40,562 nt of DNA. It comes from Lachnospiraceae bacterium. Lineage in GTDB: Bacteria > Bacillota > Clostridia > Lachnospirales > Lachnospiraceae. The stretch lies in contig RYVZ01000028.1 of NCBI GenBank assembly GCA_003979345.1, positions 5,405 through 45,966 on the forward strand. Reading direction: 5' to 3'. Of the stretch, positions 15,577-24,315 are shown piece by piece; the first letter of the stretch is position 1, and each line of letters starts with the position of its first letter. The notes beneath the pieces are model-generated. The model was not told the DNA's origin. It ran no database searches and saw only the letters and a list, made by a program, of their open reading frames with translations. A program made the translations under genes and the position numbers.

Positions 15577-15972
15577 ATGGAACAACCAATGCGCATGAGA
15601 GAAGAAATGAAACTTCCGCGTCCGCCCGTTGTGCGTGTGCTGCAATGTTTATTGTTCGGCTATCTGATCACGGGAGCGATGCTGCTGCTTTTGGCAGGTT
15701 TATTATACAAAATGAAGCTCTCGGAGCAGGTCGTCTCAATCGGGATCATTGTCATTTATGTGGTATCCGCACTGATATCCGGCTTTATTGCGGGAAAAAA
15801 GGCGGGAAATAAAAAGTATTTATGGGGGCTTTTGCAGGGCGCCCTGTATTTTACCGTGCTCCTGATCATGACGTTTGCCGTTCGCCGGTCTGTTTCGGAC
15901 TTTGGGTCAAATCTTGTGACGACATTTTTACTTTGCACGGGAAGCGGCATGCTGGGGGGCATGCTGGCGTAA
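15577..15972 (+). CDS. TIGR04086-family membrane protein
   Basis: Small integral membrane protein of 131 residues. ATG 15577 has a strong AGGAAAGGGGG upstream. After a short basic N-terminus (MRMREEMKLPRPPVVR) there are four predicted membrane helices (VLQCLLFGYLITGAMLLLL, VVSIGIIVIYVVSALISGF, GLLQGALYFTVLLIMTF and a last one near LVTTFLLCTGSGML). KKAGNKKYLWGLLQGALYF between helices 2 and 3 is typical of the family. Function is unknown. It lies just upstream of the SCIFF peptide gene, a neighbourhood I recall for Clostridia, but scfA has its own promoter so co-regulation is not required. Confidence 0.8.
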   Translation: MEQPMRMREEMKLPRPPVVRVLQCLLFGYLITGAMLLLLAGLLYKMKLSEQVVSIGIIVIYVVSALISGFIAGKKAGNKKYLWGLLQGALYFTVLLIMTFAVRRSVSDFGSNLVTTFLLCTGSGMLGGMLA

Positions 15973-16032
15973 GCTGATTGCGGTGCAAATGTGTAAACAG
16001 ATTGATGGACGGAACAGTGGCGCAAATTTTTG

Positions 16033-16061
16033 TTGAAACGGGAAGAAATCTGTGATATACT
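16033..16061 (+). promoter_or_regulatory. Sigma-A promoter for scfA
   Basis: TTGAAA (16033-16038), an exact 17-bp spacer and TATACT (16056-16061). The start point would be near 16068, giving a leader of about 80 nt before scfA. Confidence 0.8.
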
Positions 16062-16152
16062 ACGAACTGTTATAAGCAGATGATTTGTGCCGGCTGCATG
16101 GTTTATTACATAATTGGAAGCGGCGGGTTACGGAAAGGCATAGGTATTGATG

Positions 16153-16296
16153 ATGAAGCACATTAAGACATTGAACACAAGAGATCTGAAGAAATCCATG
16201 AAGAAGGGCGGATGCGGCGAGTGCCAGACTTCCTGCCAGTCTGCATGCAAGACTTCCTGCACGGTGGGAAACCAGACCTGTGAGCAGGCAAAATAA
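16153..16296 (+). CDS. scfA: SCIFF peptide precursor (six cysteines in forty-five residues)
   Basis: Short gene of 47 codons encoding a ribosomal natural-product precursor nearly universal in Clostridia. The leader-like part is MKHIKTLNTRDLKKSMKKGG. The core holds six cysteines at 21, 24, 28, 32, 36 and 43 in the spacing CxECxxxCxxxCxxxC(x6)C, including SCQSACKTSC. An ATG one codon earlier (16150) is also possible. The partner enzyme ScfB is encoded 190 bp downstream and installs Cys-to-residue thioether crosslinks (sactionine/ranthipeptide type in known systems). A GGAAAGG element lies upstream. The mature product's biological role is still not established, so the system is known but functionally open. 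Confidence 0.95.
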   Translation: MKHIKTLNTRDLKKSMKKGGCGECQTSCQSACKTSCTVGNQTCEQAK

Positions 16297-16321
16297 AGCA
16301 TTGACAGAATAGGCGCTATTG

Positions 16322-16347
16322 TAAGCAGCGATGACAGTCGCTGCTTA
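16322..16347 (+). terminator. Hairpin between scfA and scfB (partial terminator or stabiliser)
   Basis: TAAGCAGCGA (16322-16331) pairs perfectly with TCGCTGCTTA (16338-16347) around the 6-nt loop TGACAG (its first base is 16332). It is followed by TTGTGCGTTTGTG, not a clean T tract. The position, 26 bases after the precursor stop, suits partial termination or mRNA 3'-end protection that would yield more peptide than enzyme. Confidence 0.65.
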
Positions 16348-16486
16348 TTGTGCGTTTGTGCAAAGAATCAAAGTAGCGCGCAGATGGAGGAAAGAACATA
16401 CACAATCCGGCGGAAACAGTTTGTGAAAACCATATCCGGCGCGTTAGGGCTGAGAGAAATACAGAAAGCAGAAAGGCTGGATACAA

Positions 16487-17896
16487 GTGGTACATCAGTA
16501 TACAAATAACGGCTATCATATTGTTTTGGACGTCAACAGCGGGTCCGTACATCTTGTGGACGAACTTGTTTATGAACTGGTAAAGCCCGTGGAGGAGGCA
16601 CTTCGTGCGGGTTTGGCTAAAGAAGCGGAGATCACTGACCATATCATGGAACAGGACGCAGGCGGGCGCATGGCGTCTTATACGCGTGAGCAAACTGCGG
16701 AGGCAGTCGGGGAGCTTTTATCCTTAAAAGAAGCGGACATGCTCTATACGGAGGATATTTACGAGCCGTATATCGATTCCATGAAAAAGAGGGAGACCGT
16801 CGTTAAGGCACTCTGTCTGCATATTGCGCATGACTGTAATCTGGCATGCCGTTACTGTTTTGCAGAGGAGGGGGAATACCACGGCAGACGGGCGCTCATG
16901 AGCTTTGAGGTCGGGAAAAAGGCGCTTGATTTTTTAGTGGCGAACTCAGGGAACAGAGTGAATCTGGAAGTGGACTTTTTTGGCGGGGAGCCGCTCATGA
17001 ACTGGGATGTGGTAAAAGAGCTGGTTCTTTACGGAAGAGGTATTGAAAAAGAACATAATAAACGGTTTCGCTTTACCATGACGACGAATGGCGTCCTTTT
17101 GGATGATGAAAAGCTTGCGTTTATCAATCAGGAAATGGGAAATCTTGTTTTAAGTCTGGACGGGAGAAAAGAAGTGAACGACCGTATGCGCCCGCACCGC
17201 GGCGGTCAGGGCAGTTACGATGAGATCGTTCCGAAATTCCGGCATGCCGCCGATAGCAGAGATCAGATGAATTATTATGTGCGGGGAACGTTTACCAGAT
17301 ATAACCTTGATTTTGCCGAGGACGTGCTGCACTTTGCAGATCTGGGATTTGAACAGATTTCGGTTGAGCCGGTCGTTGCCGACGAGAATGAAGATTATGC
17401 GATCCGTGAAGAAGATATTCCTGCGATCGAGCAGGAATATGACCGCCTTGCGAAAGCGCTGCTGGAGCGGAGAAAAGCCGGAAAACCGGTCAATTTCTTT
17501 CACTTTATGATTGATTTGGAAGGCGGCCCCTGTGTAGCGAAGCGCTTATCCGGCTGCGGGTCGGGCTGCGAATATCTGGCAGTGACGCCCTGGGGGGATT
17601 TTTATCCGTGTCACCAGTTTGTCGGTCAGGAGGAATTTCTGATGGGAACTGTGGATACGGGAATCGTCAGACCTGAAATTCAGCAGCAGTTTAAGGACTG
17701 CAATGTCTATACAAAAGAAAAATGTAAAGACTGTTTTGCAAAGTTCTATTGCAGCGGCGGCTGTGCCGCTAATGCGTATCATTTTGACGGCAGTATCAAC
17801 GGTGCCTATGACATCGGGTGCAGGCTGCAGAGGAAGCGTGTGGAGTGTGCGATCATGATGAAAGCAGCGCTTTCTGAGGACGGGGAGACAGAGTAA
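16487..17896 (+). CDS. scfB: SCIFF maturase, radical SAM/SPASM thioether-forming enzyme
   Basis: The 469-residue product begins at GTG 16487 (VHQYTNNGYHIVLDVNSGSV in the N-terminal peptide-binding region, about 1-90). The radical SAM cluster motif is CNLACRYCF (CxxxCxxC, near residue 119). FFGGEPLMNW and TMTTNGVLL follow. The C-terminal SPASM-type cysteines are seen in CGSGCEYLAVTPWGDFYPCH and CKDCFAKFYCSGGCAANAY. This is the TIGR03974-type enzyme dedicated to SCIFF. It lies downstream of scfA, apparently on the same transcript through the intervening hairpin, and 23 bp upstream of secDF. Confidence 0.95.
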   Translation: MVHQYTNNGYHIVLDVNSGSVHLVDELVYELVKPVEEALRAGLAKEAEITDHIMEQDAGGRMASYTREQTAEAVGELLSLKEADMLYTEDIYEPYIDSMKKRETVVKALCLHIAHDCNLACRYCFAEEGEYHGRRALMSFEVGKKALDFLVANSGNRVNLEVDFFGGEPLMNWDVVKELVLYGRGIEKEHNKRFRFTMTTNGVLLDDEKLAFINQEMGNLVLSLDGRKEVNDRMRPHRGGQGSYDEIVPKFRHAADSRDQMNYYVRGTFTRYNLDFAEDVLHFADLGFEQISVEPVVADENEDYAIREEDIPAIEQEYDRLAKALLERRKAGKPVNFFHFMIDLEGGPCVAKRLSGCGSGCEYLAVTPWGDFYPCHQFVGQEEFLMGTVDTGIVRPEIQQQFKDCNVYTKEKCKDCFAKFYCSGGCAANAYHFDGSINGAYDIGCRLQRKRVECAIMMKAALSEDGETE

Positions 17897-17919
17897 GCAA
17901 GGATAAAGGAGAAAAGGCA

Positions 17920-20202
17920 ATGAAAAAGAGCAGAGGAGTCATAACGCTCATCATCACGGTGCTGCTGATTGCAGGACTCGGGTTTATCACAGTCTGCGGC
18001 ATCGATTCCGCGCACAGGGGTTCCGCGCGTAATATCAAGCGTGGGTTAGACCTGGCAGGCGGTGTCAGCATCACTTATCAGGTGAAGGGTGATACACAGC
18101 CGTCCGCTGAAGATATGAGTGATACGGTCTACAAGCTGCAAAAGCGCGTAGAGCAGGAGAATTACAGCACGGAGTCCCAGGTTTATCAGGAGGGAAGCGA
18201 CAGGATCAATATTGAAATCCCGGGAGAATCCAATGCGGAAGAAGTTTTGGAAAATTTGGGACAGCCGGGTTCTCTGCTGTTTATCATGCAGTATGACGAC
18301 GCGGGAAACGTGAATTATACACAGGGTCTGAATCTTACGGAGAGCGGAGAATATGAGTTTACTTATACGCTGGCGCGGCCGTTGGAAGAGATTGAGGCTT
18401 CGGGTTCGATCGTGCTCACGGGAACGGATGTGAGCGGCGCCGACGCGCGGTATTATACCGATCAGCTGACGGGCGCGAACGAAGTCATGGTCGATCTGAC
18501 GCTGACGGACGAGGGCACTGCCAAATTTGCGGCTGCAACCGCTAAAGCTGCCGGTAAGTGGAGCATTGGTATTTATTATGACGGCAGATTTATCAGCGTT
18601 CCGAATGTCAATTCCGTGATCAGTGACGGCAGGGCGCAGATTTCGGGCGGCGGGATGGATTTTGAGAAGGCGAGCCAGCTTGCCTCCTATATCCGTATCG
18701 GCGGTCTGAAACTGGAGTTAGAGGAATTGAGTTCGAATGTGGTCGGTGCGCAGCTCGGCGAAAAGGCGATCGAAACAAGCCTGTATGCCGGTGCGATCGG
18801 ACTCGCGATCGTCATTATTTTTATGATCGCCGTATACCGGATACCGGGAATCGCATCGGGGCTGGCATTGATCCTGTATGTGATCTTCACGCTGCTTTCG
18901 CTTAATTTCCTGAACCTGACGCTGACGCTTCCGGGAATTGCGGGTATTATTCTTTCGATCGGAATGGCGGTTGATGCCAATGTCATTATCTTTGCGCGTA
19001 TTAGGGAAGAGATTGCTACCGGAAAGACTGTGAAGAGCGCGATCGACATCGGATTCAAGAAAGCATTGTCAGCGATCGTGGACGGCAATGTGACAACGCT
19101 GATCGCTGCATTCGTGTTGATGCTGATGGGGACGGGGCCGGTCAAGGGCTTTGCGCAGACATTGGCGCTCGGCATCGTGCTCTCGATGTTTACGGCGCTT
19201 GTTATCACAAAGCAGATTTTGAAAGCACTGTTTGCGGTCGGCTTAAAGAGCGAAAAGTTTTACGGCAGGGCAAAGGAAATAAAGAGTGTGGATTTCCTGA
19301 AAAAGAAAATCATCTTTTTTGCGCTGTCAGGTATTGTGATCGTCCTTGGATTCGTGTTCATGGGAGTCAATAAGGGTGTGCATGGAAACGCCATGAATTA
19401 CAGTCTGGAGTTTTCGGGCGGAACGTCGTTTCAGGCGTCCATGCCCCGCGATTATACATTGGAGGAAATCGATGAACAGATCAAGCCTGCCATAGCTGCC
19501 GTGATCGGCGACAACAATATCCAGGCTGCCAAGATCAGAGACTCCGTAGCGGAAGAAGATACGCACACGATCTCGATCAAGACAAGAACGCTGGACGAGG
19601 ATACGCGTGCCGCCGTTATGGACGTACTGCGGACACAATTTGGCGTGACTGAGGAAGTGGAATACCAGAATATCAGCGCAACGATCAGCAAAGAAATGCG
19701 TTCGGATGCGGTAGTTGCAGTCATTATTGCGACAGTCTGCATGCTCTTTTACATCTGGCTGCGATTTAAGGATGTCCGTTTTGCGGCGAGTGCCGTTATC
19801 GCACTGGTTCATGACGTGCTTGTCGTGCTGGCATTTTATGCGATCACGCGGATTTCTGTGGGAAATACGTTCATCGCATGTATGCTGACGATCGTGGGCT
19901 ACTCGATTAACGCAACAATTGTTATTTTTGACCGTGTGCGTGAGAACCTAAAGGCGGTCGGACCCAAAGCGGATGTGAAGGAGATTGTAAACCGTTCGAT
20001 CACGCAGACGCTGACAAGAAGTATTTATACGTCGCTGACGACTTTTGTTATGGTACTAGTATTGTTTATCATGGGAGTTTCATCCATCCGTGATTTTGCC
20101 ATGCCGCTGATGGCGGGCATCGTCTGCGGTGCATATTCTTCCGTATGCATTACGGGTGCGCTTTGGTATGTTATGCGCACGAAGATAAAAGCCAGGGAGT
20201 AA
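17920..20202 (+). CDS. secDF: Protein translocase subunit SecDF (fused)
   Basis: Proton-driven accessory subunit of the Sec translocon, 760 residues, with SecD and SecF joined in one chain. The SecD half has GLDLAGGVSITYQV (about residue 41), a periplasmic-type region to about 265, and the membrane motif SIGMAVDANVIIFARI (about 345). The SecF half has EFSGGTSFQ (about 498) and GYSINATIVIFDRVREN (about 660). Twelve membrane segments are expected in total. AAAGGAG precedes the ATG at good spacing. It follows scfB by 23 bp, so SCIFF maturation and secretion genes are likely co-transcribed. Confidence 0.95.
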   Translation: MKKSRGVITLIITVLLIAGLGFITVCGIDSAHRGSARNIKRGLDLAGGVSITYQVKGDTQPSAEDMSDTVYKLQKRVEQENYSTESQVYQEGSDRINIEIPGESNAEEVLENLGQPGSLLFIMQYDDAGNVNYTQGLNLTESGEYEFTYTLARPLEEIEASGSIVLTGTDVSGADARYYTDQLTGANEVMVDLTLTDEGTAKFAAATAKAAGKWSIGIYYDGRFISVPNVNSVISDGRAQISGGGMDFEKASQLASYIRIGGLKLELEELSSNVVGAQLGEKAIETSLYAGAIGLAIVIIFMIAVYRIPGIASGLALILYVIFTLLSLNFLNLTLTLPGIAGIILSIGMAVDANVIIFARIREEIATGKTVKSAIDIGFKKALSAIVDGNVTTLIAAFVLMLMGTGPVKGFAQTLALGIVLSMFTALVITKQILKALFAVGLKSEKFYGRAKEIKSVDFLKKKIIFFALSGIVIVLGFVFMGVNKGVHGNAMNYSLEFSGGTSFQASMPRDYTLEEIDEQIKPAIAAVIGDNNIQAAKIRDSVAEEDTHTISIKTRTLDEDTRAAVMDVLRTQFGVTEEVEYQNISATISKEMRSDAVVAVIIATVCMLFYIWLRFKDVRFAASAVIALVHDVLVVLAFYAITRISVGNTFIACMLTIVGYSINATIVIFDRVRENLKAVGPKADVKEIVNRSITQTLTRSIYTSLTTFVMVLVLFIMGVSSIRDFAMPLMAGIVCGAYSSVCITGALWYVMRTKIKARE

Positions 20203-20212
20203 CAGTCTTAGG

Positions 20213-22144
20213 ATGGAAAATCAGTGGTTTGTTGCCGCAAAGAAAGCGGATTTTGATGCGGTTGCAGAGCAATTTCATATCAGCCCCGTGCTGGCAAGGA
20301 TCATCAGGAACCGCGACGTCCGGACAAAAGAGGAGGTCGCGTTGTTCTTGCATGGGACTATGTCGGATCTGCCAGATCCGTTTCTGCTGCCTGATATGGA
20401 GCCGGCGGTCAGGAAGCTGTATGAGTGCCGCGATAAAAAGATACGCATTATCGGAGATTATGATATTGACGGTGTATGCGCTTCTTATATCTTATACCGC
20501 GGGCTTCGCGCATTACATATGCAGGCTGATATGGCGATCCCGAACCGCATGACGGACGGCTACGGCTTAAACGACCGGCTTGTTGAGGAGGCGCACCGGG
20601 ACGGAGTTGAATTGATCGTGACCTGCGATAACGGCATTGCCGCTGCGCCGCAGGCGTCTCTTGCCGCATCTTACGGCATGGAAATGATCGTGACCGACCA
20701 TCATGAAGTGCCTTATGAGGAAGAAGAGGATGGAAGCAGACGTTATCTTATGCCGCAGGCAGCGGCAGTCGTAGACCCGAAGCGGGAGGACAGCCGTTAT
20801 CCTTATGAAGGCATCTGCGGTGCGACAGTCGCGTTTCATCTGATCCGCGCGATGTATGCGCTCTGGGAGAGGCTTGGAAATGAGGCTTTGGAGCGTACGG
20901 AGCAGGATGCGGGCGGATATGAGCAGCCGAAGTATGCGGAGCAGGATGCGGGCGGAAATGAGGAACCGTGGCATGTGGCGAAGGATGTGAACGGGAACTA
21001 CCGGATGCAGGATAAGGGCGCAGCATGCGGAATGCCGGAAGGACTGTTTCGGGAACTGGCAATGTTTGCGGCGTTTGCGACGATCGGCGACGTGATGGAA
21101 TTAAAAGGGGAAAACAGGATATTGGTGCGCGAGGGATTAAAGATGATGGCGCATGCCGAAAATCCCGGTATGCGCGCACTGATCGCAGTGAACGACTTAG
21201 AGGGGAAGAAGATCACGCCGTATCATATCGGATTTATTCTAGGTCCCTGTCTGAATGCGACAGGACGGCTGGACAGCGCGGAGAGGGCATTGTCATTGTT
21301 GACCTGTAAGGATTACAGGGAAGCGCTCATGATCGCCCAGGACTTGAGAGGCTTAAACGACAGCCGGAAGGACATGACGGCAAAAGGAGTCGAAGAGGCG
21401 GTGTCACTGGTTCAGGCAATGGATCTGACAAAGAATCCCGTACTTGTCCTGTATCTGCCGGACTGCCATGAAAGTCTTGCCGGTATTGTCGCAGGACGCA
21501 TTCGGGAACGCTTCAATCATCCCGTATTTGTTCTGACCGATGCGGAGGAAGGTGTCAAGGGTTCGGGACGCTCGATTGAAGCCTATTCGATGTATGAGGA
21601 ATTAAGCCGCTGCAAGGAGCTGCTTACGCGCTATGGCGGGCATAAAATGGCGGCAGGCTTATCAATGCCGAAAGAGAATGTGGAACGTTTCTGCAAACGG
21701 GTCAATGAGCTTGCGGAGCTGAAGGACGAGGATTTTGTACAAAAGATCCATATTGATGTGCCGATGCCGTTATCCTATGCGACGAAAGAGCTGATCGGGC
21801 AGTTTGAATTGCTTGAACCGTTCGGTACCGGCAACCCCAAGCCCTTGTTTGCCCAGAAGAATCTGCTCTTTTTATCGGCGAAGCTGCTTGGCAAAAATGA
21901 CCGGGTCATGCGATTTAGCGTGATGGATGAGCAGGGTATGCGCTTTTCAATGACGCTGTTTTGCGCTCATGAGACTTTTGACAGTTATATCAGACAGGTA
22001 TACGGGGACGAAGCACTTTCATCGCTTTATCAGGCGCGGGGCACAGAGGTGCGGCTTTCGGTCGTATATTGTGCCGAGATCAACGAATATGGCGGACGAA
22101 GCGAGTTACAGTTTGTGATCGTGGACTACAAAAGATCCTGCTAG
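20213..22144 (+). CDS. recJ: Single-stranded-DNA-specific exonuclease RecJ with internal insertion
   Basis: 5'-to-3' ssDNA exonuclease in recombination and repair. DHH-family metal motifs are present: GDYDIDG (about 81-87), CDNG (about 138) and TDHHEVP (about 161). The DHHA1 signature RYGGHKMAAG follows (about 480), then an OB-type C-terminal domain. At 643 residues it is somewhat long. The excess lies between residues about 224 and 274, just before FAAFATIGDVMEL. That insertion contains a direct 13-residue duplication (EQDAGGYEQPKY, EQDAGGNEEPWH). The gene starts 10 bp after secDF. The stop codon sits in the loop of a 9-bp hairpin. Confidence 0.93.
   Translation: MENQWFVAAKKADFDAVAEQFHISPVLARIIRNRDVRTKEEVALFLHGTMSDLPDPFLLPDMEPAVRKLYECRDKKIRIIGDYDIDGVCASYILYRGLRALHMQADMAIPNRMTDGYGLNDRLVEEAHRDGVELIVTCDNGIAAAPQASLAASYGMEMIVTDHHEVPYEEEEDGSRRYLMPQAAAVVDPKREDSRYPYEGICGATVAFHLIRAMYALWERLGNEALERTEQDAGGYEQPKYAEQDAGGNEEPWHVAKDVNGNYRMQDKGAACGMPEGLFRELAMFAAFATIGDVMELKGENRILVREGLKMMAHAENPGMRALIAVNDLEGKKITPYHIGFILGPCLNATGRLDSAERALSLLTCKDYREALMIAQDLRGLNDSRKDMTAKGVEEAVSLVQAMDLTKNPVLVLYLPDCHESLAGIVAGRIRERFNHPVFVLTDAEEGVKGSGRSIEAYSMYEELSRCKELLTRYGGHKMAAGLSMPKENVERFCKRVNELAELKDEDFVQKIHIDVPMPLSYATKELIGQFELLEPFGTGNPKPLFAQKNLLFLSAKLLGKNDRVMRFSVMDEQGMRFSMTLFCAHETFDSYIRQVYGDEALSSLYQARGTEVRLSVVYCAEINEYGGRSELQFVIVDYKRSC
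20897..20974 (+). repeat. 39-bp direct duplication inside recJ
   Basis: Two consecutive 39-bp units (20897-20935 and 20936-20974) share GGAGCAGGATGCGGGCGGA and encode EQDAGG followed by different six-residue tails. The duplication keeps frame and lies in an insertion absent from the usual RecJ core. Confidence 0.75.
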
Positions 22145-22155
22145 CGCAGGATCTT
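22132..22155 (+). other. Hairpin spanning the recJ stop codon
   Basis: AAGATCCTG (22132-22140) and CAGGATCTT (22147-22155) form a perfect 9-bp stem. The loop CTAGCG contains the TAG stop. No T tract follows, so it is more likely an mRNA structure or partial terminator. Confidence 0.6.
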
Positions 22156-22206
22156 GCAAAGCAAACTCTGATTTATCCGTTGATGCGGACTCTTTTGGAG
22201 AAAAGT

Positions 22207-22416
22207 ATGGTGTTCAAAAAGGATAAACGAAAAATAGAATATGAAGGAAAGAATTATTATTGGTATGTAAGGGTCAATGAGCATGGTCACAGAGTGCACA
22301 TTATATCTGACGACAAAAAAATGCATTTAGAGTATCCTTTTTTGGATTCAGAAATTCCAATTACACCACAGGACATCAGAAACCACTTGAAAAAGTATCA
22401 TACGGATATCTCATAG
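22207..22416 (+). CDS. Small protein of unknown function (69 residues)
   Basis: ATG 22207 has GGAG 6 nt upstream. The product is basic and aromatic-rich (MVFKKDKRKIEYEGKNYYWY, then VRVNEHGHRVHIISDDKKMH, then FLDSEIPITPQDIRNHLKKY). The pattern KIEYEGKNYYWYVRV...HIISDDKKMHLEYPFLDSE suggests a small beta-sheet protein, and I recall nothing specific for it. It lacks a signal peptide and membrane segment. A strong terminator follows 28 bp after the stop, supporting a real transcript. Confidence 0.65.
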   Translation: MVFKKDKRKIEYEGKNYYWYVRVNEHGHRVHIISDDKKMHLEYPFLDSEIPITPQDIRNHLKKYHTDIS

Positions 22417-22444
22417 GAGCATGCTTCTATAAAGGGAGATAAAA

Positions 22445-22482
22445 AATAAGAACCTCAGGGGCAATCCCTGAGGTCCTTATTT
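22445..22482 (+). terminator. Rho-independent terminator after the 69-residue gene
   Basis: AATAAG-A-ACCTCAGGG pairs with CCCTGAGGT-C-CTTATT (one internal mismatch) around the loop GCAAT and ends in a short T run. It closes the scfA-scfB-secDF-recJ transcription unit. Confidence 0.85.
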
Positions 22483-22656
22483 CTTATGAGGGGGGAGATA
22501 GTAGTTTTTCAACTATCTAAGAACACTATAATGGATAAATGTGTCCATTTTGTGATTAAAAAATAAAATAAACACAAAGTTTCTAAACAAACAAAAAAGC
22601 GTTGTCCGTAATGAAACTCTTTTGAAGAAAGTCTTCTAAAGTGTCGTATTGTGCTA

Positions 22657-22662
22657 TATAAT
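22657..22662 (+). promoter_or_regulatory. -10 element of a promoter for murE
   Basis: A perfect TATAAT lies at 22657-22662. The -35 position at 17-18 bp spacing is poor (TTCTAA/CTTCTA). Transcription would begin near 22669, only about 17 nt before the chosen murE start. Confidence 0.5.
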
Positions 22663-22685
22663 AGAAAAAAATCATGCGGAGCGCT

Positions 22686-24149
22686 ATGGAACAACTGGTA
22701 AAGCTGATCTCGGGGCTGCCCTATGAGGTGTTGCGGGGTTCTGTGCACAGGCAGGTGCGGGACATTGTATATCACTCCGACAGGATTACAAAGGACTGCC
22801 TGTTTGTCTGCATCAGGGGGGACAAAGCGGACGGGCACCGTTTTGCGGCGAAAGCAGCTGCAGCGCAGGCTGCGGCGATTCTTGTAGAGGAAATCTGTGA
22901 ATTTCCGGCGGAAAGTCCGATGGCGATGATCAAAGTACCGGATACAAGAGAAGCGCTTGCACAGGTATCACATTGTTTTTTTGGGTATCCGGCAAGAAAA
23001 ATGACGCTGATCGGAATTACGGGTACGAAGGGAAAAACAACGACGGCATGCATGATCAGGGAAATCCTTGCCGCAGCGGGCATGCGTTCCGGCTATATCG
23101 GGACGCTTGGCATTGACTGCGGTTACAGAATGACCGAAGGGACGCATACAACCCCGGAATCCTATGTAATCGCGGAGGCATTGGCGCAGATGGCGGAATG
23201 CGGTTGTATGGCGGCTGTGATCGAGGCGTCCTCGATTGGCTTGAAAATGCAGCGGCTTTGCGGTATGGTATTTGATATCGGTGTGTTCTTAAATTTCGGT
23301 AACGACCATGTAGGTACGGGAGAGCATAAAGATGCCGAAGAGTATTTCCGTTCCAAGGCGAAGCTGTTTCGCCAGTGCCGTCTTGGAATCCTGAATGCGG
23401 AGGATCAAAAAAGCAGGGTAATGGCGTCGCTTTCAGGCTGTGAGTCGCTTTCTTTTTTTGGAGGCGGATATGAGATCTGTGCATCCTGCGTAAGGAGAGA
23501 ATGTATGGGCGCGCAGCTTGGCGTAAGCTTTGACGTCTCTGCCTTAAACTGCGGGCGGATCTTTCTTCCGCTTCCGGGGATGTTTAATGTAGAAAACGCG
23601 CTCGCGGCGATTGCGGTGTGCAGGGAGTTATCGGCGGCTCCTTCTGCCATTCGTGCCGGGCTTCGGCGCGTCAGCATTTTAGGGCGCATGGAGAACGTAT
23701 CGGTGCGCCCTGACTATGCAATTTATATTGATTATGCGCATAATGCGATGGCTCTGCAAGGTGTTTTGAAGACTCTCAGGGAGTATCAGCCGACGCGTCT
23801 GATCTGTTTATTCGGCTGCGGGGGAAACCGTTCAAGAGACCGCCGGTTTGAGATGGGTGAGACGAGCGGACGTCTTGCCGATTTGAGCATTGTTACGTCC
23901 GACAATCCAAGGTATGAGGAGCCGGACGCGATCATAGATGATATTTTGACCGGAATGCGCCGCACGAACGGACGCTATGTGCGCATCCCGGACAGATGGG
24001 AAGCGATCGCCTATGCGTTGAAGATCGCACGGTCCGGGGATATTGTGTTGCTCGCAGGGAAAGGGCACGAGATGTATCAGGAGATCTGCGGAAAAAAATA
24101 TCCGATGGATGAGCGGCGTATTTTAGCGGCGCTCTCAGGATGCCGGTAA
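22686..24149 (+). CDS. murE: MurE-type UDP-MurNAc-tripeptide ligase
   Basis: ATP-dependent Mur ligase that adds the third amino acid to the peptidoglycan stem peptide. ATG 22686 is chosen for its GGAG 4 nt upstream; ATG 22674 is also in frame but would be nearly leaderless. The product (487 residues) has ATP-site GITGTKGKTTTACM (about 108), substrate-site THTTPESYV, IEASSIGL, the late DYAHN and FGCGGNRSRDRRFEMG. SDNPRYEEP matches the DNPR motif associated with meso-diaminopimelate rather than lysine. The gene lies before priA without mraY or murF neighbours, so it is separate from the usual division/cell-wall cluster, and a second MurE paralogue elsewhere is possible. Confidence 0.85.
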   Translation: MEQLVKLISGLPYEVLRGSVHRQVRDIVYHSDRITKDCLFVCIRGDKADGHRFAAKAAAAQAAAILVEEICEFPAESPMAMIKVPDTREALAQVSHCFFGYPARKMTLIGITGTKGKTTTACMIREILAAAGMRSGYIGTLGIDCGYRMTEGTHTTPESYVIAEALAQMAECGCMAAVIEASSIGLKMQRLCGMVFDIGVFLNFGNDHVGTGEHKDAEEYFRSKAKLFRQCRLGILNAEDQKSRVMASLSGCESLSFFGGGYEICASCVRRECMGAQLGVSFDVSALNCGRIFLPLPGMFNVENALAAIAVCRELSAAPSAIRAGLRRVSILGRMENVSVRPDYAIYIDYAHNAMALQGVLKTLREYQPTRLICLFGCGGNRSRDRRFEMGETSGRLADLSIVTSDNPRYEEPDAIIDDILTGMRRTNGRYVRIPDRWEAIAYALKIARSGDIVLLAGKGHEMYQEICGKKYPMDERRILAALSGCR

Positions 24150-24315
24150 AGGAAAGCAGGGCGGTTTTGCGGAAAAACAGATCGGGCGAAATCCGCCAGC
24201 GCCCCAAATGATAAACCGCAATCCGATAGTCTGAAAAGATAGAGAAAACAAATGGGATTCCTGACATGATTGTCATGTTACAAAGCGCGGCTTCCCAAAA
24301 CACAGGAGAGAAAGC

